The notes below the pieces were generated by a model, which ran no database searches, was not told the DNA's origin, and saw only the letters and a list, made by a program, of their open reading frames with translations. DNA of 28,337 bases, taken from Tubiluchus corallicola. Lineage: Eukaryota; Priapulida; Priapulimorpha; Priapulimorphida; Tubiluchidae. A program made the translations under genes and the position numbers. Positions within the stretch are counted from its first letter, which is position 1. Each line of letters opens with the position of its first letter. Below, piece by piece: positions 18,014 through 27,411 of the stretch. Location of the stretch: the NCBI GenBank assembly GCA_030141605.1, contig JAQGDQ010001711.1, positions 1 to 28,337 of the forward strand. Direction: 5' to 3'.

Positions 18014-18830
18014 TTCTTTTGCTAATGGAATTTTCTGACCTCTCTGCTGATCGAGAACTTGTTTAAATGGCTGGTGTAACTACAGACACGAGATGAAATA
18101 ATTTAAACTTTGTTCTTTTTATCAGTTTTATGTTCTACAAACATTAAAGGTAATCATACAGTCGTAATTTTATATTGTCAATGCTGCCTCGCCTTGTACA
18201 AACAACTAATTGTACACTCTTTATTAACTTGGTTTATAAACTTATGACACCGACTAAGAAAAATAACTCTTCACTTTGTCCAATATCATGTGTAACTTAA
18301 GCATCTTGTCCCAACTTTATTAGGAATTAGAATAAGTTCAAGTATCTTTCAATGCTAATCAGCACTTTTTTTAAAATTTAATGCAAGAAATGAAATTGAA
18401 TTGAAGAGATATATTATTATTAAAATCATTTTATTTTATTCGTGAAACGGGGTTAAACTGGCTGAGGATCCTACACCTCAAAACAATGTAAACTATGAAA
18501 GTTGAAAGGAAAATACTATTTTTTCAAGAACGGTTTAGTGAAAGAATTATTAGCACAGAGTTGAAATTGCATTCGCACCACAAGTTCTTTGCGGTTAAAC
18601 CTCTTGCACAAAAAGCGGTGCTGTACCACTTAGTTCAAATGTGTTCAGGTGTGACGTGGTGCACACGTTAGCTCAGGTGTGAGTTCAGCTGTAAACTTGA
18701 ATCTTGAAATATAAACTCGAAATTTGTCTAGTTTTCATATGTCATTTTCACACTGAATGATATACAGTAGCACTGTACTTCAATTTTTTCTTTCCATGAA
18801 AAAATCACGCCCATTCGCTGTGCCATCGTC
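18014..18830 (-). promoter_or_regulatory. Upstream region of BTB copy 2
   Basis: It is nearly identical to 14499-15310, with small indels (for example near 18223 and 18390). It contains no independent gene. Confidence 0.5.
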
Positions 18831-18925
18831 GTATTATTACTACTACTTTTATTATGATGATTATTATTATTATTTCTACTTCTATTATTATTATTATCAT
18901 TATTATTATTATTATTATCATCATC
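18830..18925. repeat. TTA/ATG trinucleotide microsatellite
   Basis: Equivalent of the repeat at 15315-15412 but with a different arrangement (tatgatgatt..). The Tyr-, Ile- and Asn-rich frames at 18728-19051 come from it. Confidence 0.93.
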
Positions 18926-19446
18926 ACAGGTGCTACTCCATACTCCAGTCATTACAGGTACGTAATATTGAATGATATTTTGAATGTTATTTGTGGTCAT
19001 CACAGGTGCTACTCCAGACTCCAGTCATTACAGGTACGTAATATTGAATGATATTTTGAACGTTATTTGTGGTCATCACAGGTGTTACTCCAGACTCCAG
19101 CCATTACAGGTACATTATATTGAATGATATTTTGAACATTATTTGTGGTCATCACAGGTGTTACTCCAGACTCCAGCCATTACAGGTACATTATATTGAA
19201 TGATATTTTGAACGTTATTTGTGGTCATCACAGGTGTTACTCCAGACTCCAGCCATTACAGGTACGTTATATTGAGTGATATTTTGAACGTTATTTGTGG
19301 TCATCACAGGTGCTACTCCAGACTCCAGCCATTACAGGTACGTTATATTGAATGATATTTTGAACGTTATTTGTGGTCATCACTGGTGCTACTCCAGACT
19401 CCAGCCATTACAAGTACGTTATATTGAATGATATTTTGAACATTAT
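18925..19446. repeat. 76-bp minisatellite of the second unit, about 7 copies
   Basis: Same unit as at 15408-16035 with one copy fewer, which largely accounts for the difference in spacing of the BTB genes (3452 versus 3417 bp). The last unit again has ctgg and acaag in place of cagg and acagg, so the polarity of decay is preserved. Confidence 0.93.
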
Positions 19447-19906
19447 TTTGAACTGGACTGCAGAGGCATGTGTAGCAGTTGGTACACACCCAGGTGACAG
19501 GAATTTGCTACTTGGATGAAAAAATGTTGAAGAACAAGGAGATTTACGAATGCCAAATCATACGATACAGCTTATACGTGACATTGTTATGCTGATCACA
19601 ATCAATCATGACAAATCGACTTACTTCTTATAAATGGGCGGCAACATACGGGGTATGAAGTATTTCTGAAGGTAAAATTGCTAAGACATCAGCATAGGTA
19701 GAACACAGGTGAGTTTATTTATACAAATCAGTAACAGCACATGTTTATTCAATGATCTCTGACAGCCAACTGACCAGGTAAGTTTTCTATGAAGCAAGGA
19801 AGCCAGCAATTCTATGAAAGGTAAATGTTATGCATACTACATAGTTCAAGAATGAAAGTTTAGACTGTATATGAAGAAATAGACTTATTTTACAGCTGAA
19901 ATTTCT
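19447..19906. other. 3' flank of BTB copy 3
   Basis: Near-identical to 16036-16490, with differences such as tacggggt for tatggggt. No gene is seen. Confidence 0.6.
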
Positions 19907-20059
19907 TGTGTGGGATTTTCTAATGTTTTAACCAGAGAATGCAATAATATGACATAATAAATAAAAAATAATGACATATGACATCGTGAGCTTCACGACA
20001 CGGGGTGTAGAAATTTATTGGTCTATAAACAATCAATCGTAATCGTGAAAGCATCAGTT

Positions 20060-21430
20060 TCAAAAAATGATTTTCCTTTTTCTATTCATTTTGCTAAACA
20101 GCACTTTAACTTTTATGCGAATTTTTCCATCATTAATAAACCCGGATGCAGGATCAATGACGGTTCTAAACTGTGCAATATTTGGTGTCCAGAGCAGTTC
20201 CTTTATATCTTTATTTAGGACAGTTTTGAGTGACCTTTGTGGATTATTGTTAATCACTTCAATGTAACTGTTCTTACACACGCTACGAAAAATAAGAGAA
20301 GAAGAGGGAACAACTTGTAAATACAAGCAACAGCCTTCACCACGGTTATCAGCATTGGGGCAGTGTGTTTTGTAACATCTGTAAAGAGCAATGACAAGCT
20401 TATCAGCATTACCAATGGTTGCAATCTTTTCTATAGAAATGTATGCATCTACTGGCATTCTTCGCAATCTACGAATCCATCTACTCGAAATCTTTTCTGA
20501 TATTTCTGATCGTCTTATTTCTAAATTTTCAATTTCCTCAACAGGTACAGCACACAGGACTAACACGACTTCTACGTAGTTTCTCTGCGTTTTTGGAAAT
20601 ATTGATTCTGATGCCACTTTTTGATGATGATTGATTAGAACATTTTCTTGCTCCTCGGCATTTAATATTCCAGTTGCTACCGGTCCTTTGATGAATAAAT
20701 CTGGATCCATTGTAGGAAATCTGATTTGAAACAAAATGTCGCCCAAGACTGTTCTCTTGTTGAACACATTTTGCTCTACTTTCTTTCGCTCACATTCAGC
20801 ATCAGCCCACCTTAAAACTGCATCAAATAGTTTCCCCTCTTCAGTAATTGTCAGTTCATCAAGTTTGACAATCCTCAATAAGCTGTCGTAGCTCAAGGAA
20901 TTAAAACTGTCGGACTTTATAACTGCTTCTGTCTCGACACTAATGACCTCCAGACAGTTCATCTCTACATCTCTTGTTTCATAGAAACAAGCAGCTGTCA
21001 GAATGGTACAAACGTTGTCAGTTGTGATTTCAGATTTAAGGAAATCAACAGCCATTTTTTCAAGTTCACGAATGTTGTACTTTCTAGCTGTGTAAAGTAC
21101 TTGAAGAACATTATCACCAGTTAATTCAGCTTTGTCAGTATAAATGAACCTCAAAAGCAGCAGGAACACTTCAGGTTCAACGTCGGTTATTGGTATGACA
21201 TCACCAAGTTTATGACACAGCGGCCCAAACAGCATCCTCTTAAAGACGTCACTTCTGAGTGCAAGTACGTACCGACTAGCGTTGATGATGGTTTCACCAA
21301 CTGAAAAAGTTACATCACATAATTCCTGGAAATCTTCGTTACCAAAAACATAATCGTATCTCTCGTTCCAGTTGCCCATCGCATCAACCCTTTCAGCTGG
21401 AGTTTGCAGCTCATCTAATAAAGTTGCCAT
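20060..21430 (-). CDS. BTB-BACK protein, copy 3 (BTBD3/6-like, novel C-terminus)
   Basis: Intronless 456-residue frame, identical to copy 2 except S4L, P8L, P75L and L223F (copy 2 to copy 3), so more than 99% identical. Domains are as in copy 2. The start context is aaaATGg, and the upstream 260 bp still resembles the other copies but has more differences and loses similarity after about 21690. This is the right-hand edge of the array: no microsatellite and no 76-bp repeat follow. AATAAA lies at 20019-20014. The plus-strand frames overlapping this gene and its paralogues are antisense shadows. Confidence 0.85.
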   Translation of the reverse strand: MATLLDELQTPAERVDAMGNWNERYDYVFGNEDFQELCDVTFSVGETIINASRYVLALRSDVFKRMLFGPLCHKLGDVIPITDVEPEVFLLLLRFIYTDKAELTGDNVLQVLYTARKYNIRELEKMAVDFLKSEITTDNVCTILTAACFYETRDVEMNCLEVISVETEAVIKSDSFNSLSYDSLLRIVKLDELTITEEGKLFDAVLRWADAECERKKVEQNVFNKRTVLGDILFQIRFPTMDPDLFIKGPVATGILNAEEQENVLINHHQKVASESIFPKTQRNYVEVVLVLCAVPVEEIENLEIRRSEISEKISSRWIRRLRRMPVDAYISIEKIATIGNADKLVIALYRCYKTHCPNADNRGEGCCLYLQVVPSSSLIFRSVCKNSYIEVINNNPQRSLKTVLNKDIKELLWTPNIAQFRTVIDPASGFINDGKIRIKVKVLFSKMNRKRKIIF

Positions 21431-22755
21431 TTTTTTGCTAATGGAATTTTCTGACCTACTCTGCTTGTCGAGAACTTGTATAAATGGCTGGTGTAACTAC
21501 AGACACGAGATGAAATAATTTAAACTTTGAACTTTTTATCAGTTTTATGCTCTACAATCATTAAAGGTAAACATACCGTCATAATTTTATCATGTCAACG
21601 CTGCCTCGCCTTATACAAACAACTAACTGTACACTCTCTGTACACTCGATTCATAAACTGCACCGACTAAGAAAAATAACTCTTCACTTTGTCCAGTCAA
21701 CATAGATGAATAACTTGAACACAAGAAAACCCTCCACTTACGTAAAGCTCAAAAAATTGCTTTGAAATTTTAAACCGCTTACATACTGCCTCTGCACGCA
21801 GGGCTTACGTCGGCAGTAATGCTATATAGTCAAACTCTGGCGATGACCGTTGCACGCAGCCATTTTAAAGCCAACTCATTTGAAACAAGTTTAGACAACA
21901 CTGAATAAAGATGACAGCATTTGTAATTGTAAAGAAGAAGCTATTCAGTTGCAAATTTGTTGATCTAAGATCAAGGAATGATTTTATCAACTTAATTCAT
22001 TTCATTTTTGACTTGGTAAGAGTCTTGTGTTTTCGTATTTTAATTGTTGCATGTTAGTGTGGTCAACATGATATCAATACCAGCATAAATCTGTCTATCT
22101 ATCATTGCCTCAGTGAAGTACGTATCACGTCATCTATATTCCGTAGAATTTAGTATCTGTGAAATGAAATGTCTGTCTAACTGGTGGGCATCCTTCTGTC
22201 TCAGAAGACAATGGAGTATGCGCCAAGAGAGTCAGTTATTGATCACAATGATGGAGCTGCAGCGTTGACTGTGGCTGAGCAGTCCGATCCTTAAACCACT
22301 GGAGTGGCCTCTCCAGGGCGCTTGCCTGGGCAAGGTGTATGGACAAACAGTTTAAACAATTACTTGTGGTATATTAGAAACACTATTAACCTGGTTTCTA
22401 CGTGGTCATTATAAATTACATGTACTTGCATAGCGCCTATATTCGAACAGGTTGTGCAACTACCTGTTGTTTAATACGTTGCACCTGTTCGTTATGTGGC
22501 ACTTATATTAAAGCTATGCTCAGTAATAGTCTGTGTTATAAAATGCGCCTTTACATGAATATCATAGTATACACATTTCCCGGGGAGAATAAGAACTTTT
22601 TCTAAAATGTGACGCCCGTCAAACTATGGCGCCCTAGTCTATAACCTAGTTATGTTATTGGTTAATATGCACCTTCTTAATTTATTCAAATTTTATTTAC
22701 CTGTAGAACAACTCCCTGCAACAAACAGAGGGACACCTGGTATATATTTGTTTTT
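21431..22755. other. Array edge and unique intergenic DNA
   Basis: 21431-21690 is the diverged upstream region of BTB copy 3. Beyond it I see no convincing gene. A GC-richer patch at 22190-22340 (tctcagaagacaatggagt, ccactggagtggcctctcc) looks repeat-derived, but I cannot name it. The 67-codon frame at 22402-22605 has no recognisable domain. Confidence 0.5.
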
Positions 22756-22769
22756 TTAAATGAAGAATT

Positions 22770-22860
22770 ATAGTAATAATAACAATAATAATAATGATGA
22801 TGATGATAATAAACATAATAAGAATAATAACAATAAGAAAAAGAATAATAATAATGAACT
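22770..22860. repeat. AAT/GAT/AAG microsatellite
   Basis: Low-complexity trinucleotide runs that yield an Asn/Asp/Lys-rich frame starting at 22760. That frame is not a supported gene. Confidence 0.9.
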
Positions 22861-22864
22861 TTTT

Positions 22865-23640
22865 CTTGGTGGTTTCAAGAAGAAATCGAGTGCGAAGGTG
22901 TCATTTCTGAAGAAAACCTGGAACTTGGTTTCACGTGCTTTTTTTGTTCATCATTTATCGATAGATGGCGCCAGCAAAATTTAGTTACGGCATTGTTTAC
23001 GTTTGGTTACCAACTGTCACACTTCACTGTGTATCATTGTTTACAAATTCAGCATCACAGAGACAACGCGGTATCCAAGGAAGCCGTTGTTAGCAAATTT
23101 GTTTTCTAGCTTACGGACTTTCCGAAGTTTCACGACCAAAACCGAACAAAAAATGTCATGCGGGGAAATGCAACTTCGAGGACCGATATGATTAGGAAGA
23201 AAACCGCGAAGTTCAACAAAATTAGTGTCAAATTTTAAGTTACGATCAAATCTTTTAAATAAAAAATTATTTTTTTTACGTTAAATTTGACTTTTAGCTC
23301 ATACAATTACTAATTAGGACATCACATCTGCCATTGACTGATAATAGTGATATACTGCACTGTGCCGAACTGTTATAAAATGATTATAATTATTATTTTC
23401 TTGTAATTAAATGACATGCAAGGCACAGGAGATGCCTGCAAGTAGCATCTCAAGCGGGCGCAAGTACTACATTTCGTTTCTGGTGTGTATTCATCCGCCG
23501 AATAAATACACTATTTACTGTAAATGATAATTTTTGATGATTTATAATATTCTTTGAATGTTAGAATTAATATTTTTAATATATTTTTATGCAAAATTCA
23601 TCAAATCTATACATTACTGTACAATACGTATTATGCATGT
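22865..23640. other. Intergenic DNA, nothing recognised
   Basis: It contains atcgatagatggcgcc at 22957-22972, which resembles a CTCF-type core, and an aaccgcgaag motif near 23200 like that in the element end at 23650-23730. There is no supported coding frame. Confidence 0.45.
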
Positions 23641-23649
23641 GCAAAAATA

Positions 23650-23730
23650 CTTTAGACGGAGTACCGCTAAAACCTGCAAAACAGCGAAAATTCCGCGATA
23701 AACGAACCGCGAAGTAGCGAGGGAGCACTG
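23650..23730. mobile_element. Pogo/Tc1-mariner-like element, right end
   Basis: Reverse-complemented, the terminus reads CAGTGCTCCCTCGCTACTTC and is followed outside by TA (23731-23732), the form of a pogo/Tigger terminal repeat. I could not find the matching left end, so the element may be truncated or strongly diverged. Confidence 0.55.
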
Positions 23731-23732
23731 TA

Positions 23733-24130
23733 TTCCAATACAGAAAAAAAAACTAATATTTACTGACACTTATTTGTTTATTAAAATACAGTACAATTGT
23801 AGGCCTAGTTCGTGTTTAAAACACAATAACTACATTAAACAACAACCTTGTATACAGCTTACAACTCTGATATTGCAATGACAAAGACGGACACATTTTA
23901 AAATGCGATTTACTTAGAAACGTAAATTTTTCTAAACGTAAATCCTCTCTCTAAAAACGTAATTAATACGCACGATTAGAAGAAAAATTTATGATAGAAG
24001 TCTATAACATTGTTAAAACAATAATACTTTGATTATCCAGTGATTGTCGCAACGTTAACAACGTAGTCTTATAACAAAGTATAGCACCCAATAATAGATA
24101 ACATACAAACGAATATAAAATTTCTTATTA
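23733..24130. other. AT-rich intergenic DNA, nothing recognised
   Basis: Repeated 'aacgtaaat' and 'taaaacg' motifs occur around 23915-23970. There is no coding frame or RNA gene. Confidence 0.5.
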
Positions 24131-24782
24131 CAGTGGCACAACCTGTATAAGGCACACGATATTTTGCATTTCATTTCTCGCTATAAGGTATATACCTCGG
24201 ATATAATGCACTCGCTGATAAGGGACAGTCGCTTATAAAGGACCACCAACACCAGACCTGATTTTTCGTAATGTTTTTCCTATGTAAAAATCTTCGTATA
24301 TAAGGTACTCGGATATAAGGGACTTTCGCTTATAAGTTACTACCAACACCAGACCTGATTTTTCGTAGTGTTTTTCCTATGTAAAAAATTCATTTATAAG
24401 GCACTCGGATATAAGGGCTTTTGGTTATAAGGGACGATATCTTCAGGTCCCGCTTAATAGAAACCCAGGTAAATTACCTCGCATATAAGGGACCCTATAA
24501 TCAAAGTGAAATTGATCGATTTTTAACCCCAATTTTTTGCAAACTCGACCCTCGAACTGCTCGGTTTCCGCGGTCACATACATCTTGCATCACTGAAGGA
24601 GCTTCCTACATACCGTTTGCAGTGAATGTGTAACAATAATCCATAAAAATATGGGTAAAAGTGCAGAAAGGTACAAGTCTAAATACACCCTCGGTCTGAC
24701 TCAACTTCAGCTAGAAGGGACATCGGATATAAGGGACAATTTTTTCCGGTCTGGAAGTGTCCCCTATATCTGAGGTTGACTG
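24131..24782. mobile_element. Tigger/pogo-like MITE, inverted relative of 663-1147
   Basis: The right end, reverse-complemented, begins CAGTCAACCTCAGATATAGG and is followed by TA at 24783-24784. The left end begins CAGTGGCACAACCTGTATAAGG after TA at 24129-24130, a more diverged TIR. Its right half is the reverse complement of 663-900 (shared attattg, acacattca, cggaaaccgag, ctgaagttgagtca). A short internal segment (accaacaccagacctgatttttcgta) is duplicated. The frame at 24421-24633 lies inside it and is not a gene. Confidence 0.7.
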
Positions 24783-25046
24783 TACAAGTGTTTACGGAAA
24801 TTTTCGAATAAACATAATGTTACCTCGACAATGGTAAACCAGTCATGTTAAACATTGAGGGTGAAAAATGGCAAAGTTATTTTTACCCCATAACGAATAA
24901 ACTTCTAGTGTGTCGTTACAGACTTTCAGAAGTAAATTACTTCAAGACTTCAAAATGAAATCGTGGTTTTTCACAAAACTCAATGAATTTTGGTGACGAA
25001 ATGAACCCGTCTTGCTTGTATTACTCCGGAAGAAAGCTATAGTTAA

Positions 25047-25215
25047 AAGAAAACCAGACCTAATCTTAAAGGAAATAATAATTAGCTTAAAAAGTTAATT
25101 AACATTAATTTCGATGTCACGAAAATGGGCTCTACGTCATATGACGTCAGAAACTAACACTGCAGTTCGTGATCACGGTTATCACGGTGCCGCCTTCTAT
25201 TTGTCGGCCACGTGA
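25047..25215. repeat. Dispersed repeat, inverted relative of 10905-11245
   Basis: It contains the reverse complement of the shared core, including a palindromic double CRE-like site (acgtcatatgacgt at 25134-25147). Ends are not defined. The sequence between 24785 and 25046 shows nothing recognisable. Confidence 0.6.
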
Positions 25216-25667
25216 ATGTGACAAATGTGAATGCAGTTTTGATTTAAAAATAATGAAAATCGTAACACCGTAACAACGGCTATGTAAAAAAAATTACCAT
25301 AGAATAAGCACCGTAAAGTGTCTGTACAATTATCTCTATCTACATACACGTGTTACTGGCTACATACACGTAATAGAAATAAAATCTAATTTAACATAAA
25401 ATGAATGACAAATACGTAATACAGTAATCAGTCTTACAGTACGATAAAATCAAGTGTTATTCTTAAAACATGTATGACAACTTAATAAGTACTGGTGCCA
25501 TTTGCCGTCTAAAAGGCCGTGTCCGTTTTTCTGCACGGCCCAACAGTCAACCTGCAACAGTTTAAACAAAAATTACATTAAAAACGACATGGAAGTTTTG
25601 ATGTCCTTACAAACACAGTAATACAAAAATAGATAAAACTTTTGTATAATTATATTAAGTAAATAAT
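25216..25667. other. Intergenic DNA, nothing recognised
   Basis: AT-rich, with a short repeated tacatacacgt motif near 25340-25372. There is no supported coding frame or RNA. Confidence 0.5.
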
Positions 25668-25669
25668 TA

Positions 25670-26232
25670 CCGTATTTTCCCATGTATAAGAGACCCTTGT
25701 GTATAAGAGACCCCTTCAATTTTTAGGCAAAAATTCTGGAAAAAAGTTTTTTGGTAATGAATAACTTTATTCATCATAGAAATCATTAAATTCCTCATCA
25801 CTCTCATCAAAAATATCAAACCTGTAACAGGAAAAGAGAAAACGAGGAGATAATGCCTGTGTCACGATGCTTGTATTGCTTACAACCGCTTCATAGTCGA
25901 ACGCGACACGCCTTGCTTAGGCTGACCTCGTTGACCTCTGCCGACGTATCAATGACGTCGACGGGCATGCAGAGAGCTTATGCAGATGCGTTGATTGGCT
26001 GCAGAACAATCGATTTCTCTCCAATACCAAAGAGACATTTAAAAAAATAATAACTTACCCGGTACATTAATTTCGAAATAAAACAGTTGTAGAGCACTTA
26101 TTTCTTTAAAATCATTAGTGTCACAATTTATGCATCTTATTGAAAAGACTTACTCCCATGTATAAGAGACCCCCTATTTTTAAAGTGAAAATTCTGAGCA
26201 AAAAAGGGTCTCTTATACACGGGAAAATACGG
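25670..26232. mobile_element. TA-flanked MITE with CCGTATTTTCCC termini
   Basis: Inverted termini CCGTATTTTCCCATGTATAAG (left) and CCGTATTTTCCCGTGTATAAG (right, reverse-complemented), flanked by TA at 25668-25669 and 26233-26234, with additional 'tataagagaccc' motifs just inside each end. This is consistent with a Tc1/mariner-type non-autonomous element. The 65-codon frame at 25853-26050 falls inside it. The element is also part of the left arm of a large inverted duplication. Confidence 0.72.
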
Positions 26233-26815
26233 TAACTAATTAAAATGGGAGCAGATCATCAAATCTGTAGAAATTTGCAATCATTTTATTGTAAAACGTA
26301 CAGAATGTTCACAGACCATAAAATTGAACAAACAATCATAAAGTTAGCAATATGATATTTAACAGTAGAAAATTTGCATCCTTTCTCAATGCTGTCTCTA
26401 GATCAACTGAAACTTTCATGCCTGAGAGAATAAAGCTCTAATCACATGACCAGACATACAAGTTCCTATTGGAAGCTACATCACATTCATGCATACAGAC
26501 CATAAATGGAAAGGTCATCTATACTCTACAGACTACTAGTTAAACCAAAATCAAAGTCTACTTGGCTTCTTTGATAGCAGGATAGAGATTATTGGTTTAC
26601 AGAAAGCTGTGTTATAATGTTATATTTTTTCTCTATTTAAACTTGAATAAGAGAGTTAGAACCAGAATTAAAGCATGAAATTAACAATCTAATTACACTG
26701 AATAATGAATATCTCAATCAAAACAAAAGGAAACAATATTTAGAAACAAAAATCAATCTCGATCTAATAAAAAGTAAAACTACTATTAGCTTGTTAAAAA
26801 TTTTGCACAGAAACT
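25859..26815. repeat. Left arm of a large inverted duplication
   Basis: Read on the plus strand from tgtcacgatgcttgta at 25859 to attttgcac at about 26815, this is the reverse complement of 27412-28337, with scattered substitutions and small indels. Because the right arm is cut by the window end, the duplication may extend leftward of 25859 as well. The arm includes the right part of the MITE at 25670-26232 and a decayed version of the 109-codon frame of the right arm. Confidence 0.88.
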
Positions 26816-26823
26816 GCAGCTAA
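26637..26823 (+). other. Unassigned open stretch, charged and coiled-coil-like
   Basis: After an in-frame TGA, about 60 codons remain open to TAA at 26821-26823, reading RELEPELKHEINNLITLNNE and then KRKQYLETKINLDLI. The heptad-like spacing of Leu/Ile suggests a short coiled coil. There is no Met at the start, and the right-arm counterpart is broken. It may be a remnant exon of an element or gene, and I do not recognise it. Confidence 0.25.
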
Positions 26824-27411
26824 ACTGCACTAATTGCTGTTTCAATCATTTTAATGATAAAGAACGTACGTGGGCTGAATCTATAATTTTAGGTTGGAAT
26901 CGAACTCGAACTAAAAAACATGTTCGAATAGGATTCGAATGTTCGATGCTCACTCCTAGCGTAGGGACACTCTTGCCTAACAGACGGTTTAACACCACCT
27001 TATGTACATGCATTGTTTTATCTAACAGTCATTAGACACCTCACCTTTTTTCTCAATCGTTCATCTTTTCGTTGACTCTTTTTCACTCTAACCTTCCTTC
27101 CTTCCGTGTAAAGCACAGCTTTCTGACTCTTGTGTATAGTATTACGGCTGGCGTTACTCTTTCTCAGTCGTACCTTCACCCTCCGATGGTACAGCTCGCC
27201 TAATATGGGCAAAATTGATTAGAAACATAAAAGAAAAGATGAACGTAACTTAAAGCAAAACCGGACCCAATGTTAAACTGTAGGTCAAAACAATCTACTC
27301 TTTAAAATATTGAAAGGAAACATACTATTATTTTATAAATGACTTTCGTCAAAGCATTGTTACCACGCAAACACAATTTCACGTTTGCGCCACTAGTTCT
27401 TTGCTGTTACG
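26824..27411. other. Spacer of the inverted duplication, with hAT-like end remnant
   Basis: At about 26890-26958 gaatcgaactcgaac and gaatgttcgatgctcactccta resemble the terminal region of hAT elements of the TAGGGGTGAGCAT type found at 3818-5143. The opposite end was not found. The 64-codon minus-strand frame at 27018-27212 is Lys/Arg-rich and unsupported. Confidence 0.4.

Noticed and set aside
22957-22972. CTCF-like motif agatggcgcc
   Set aside because: A single short match in AT-rich DNA is not enough to call an insulator; it is mentioned only in passing.
26880-26960. tRNA-like ggttggaatcgaactcg stretch
   Set aside because: It resembles a T-arm, but no acceptor, D or anticodon arms could be paired; it fits a hAT terminal region better.
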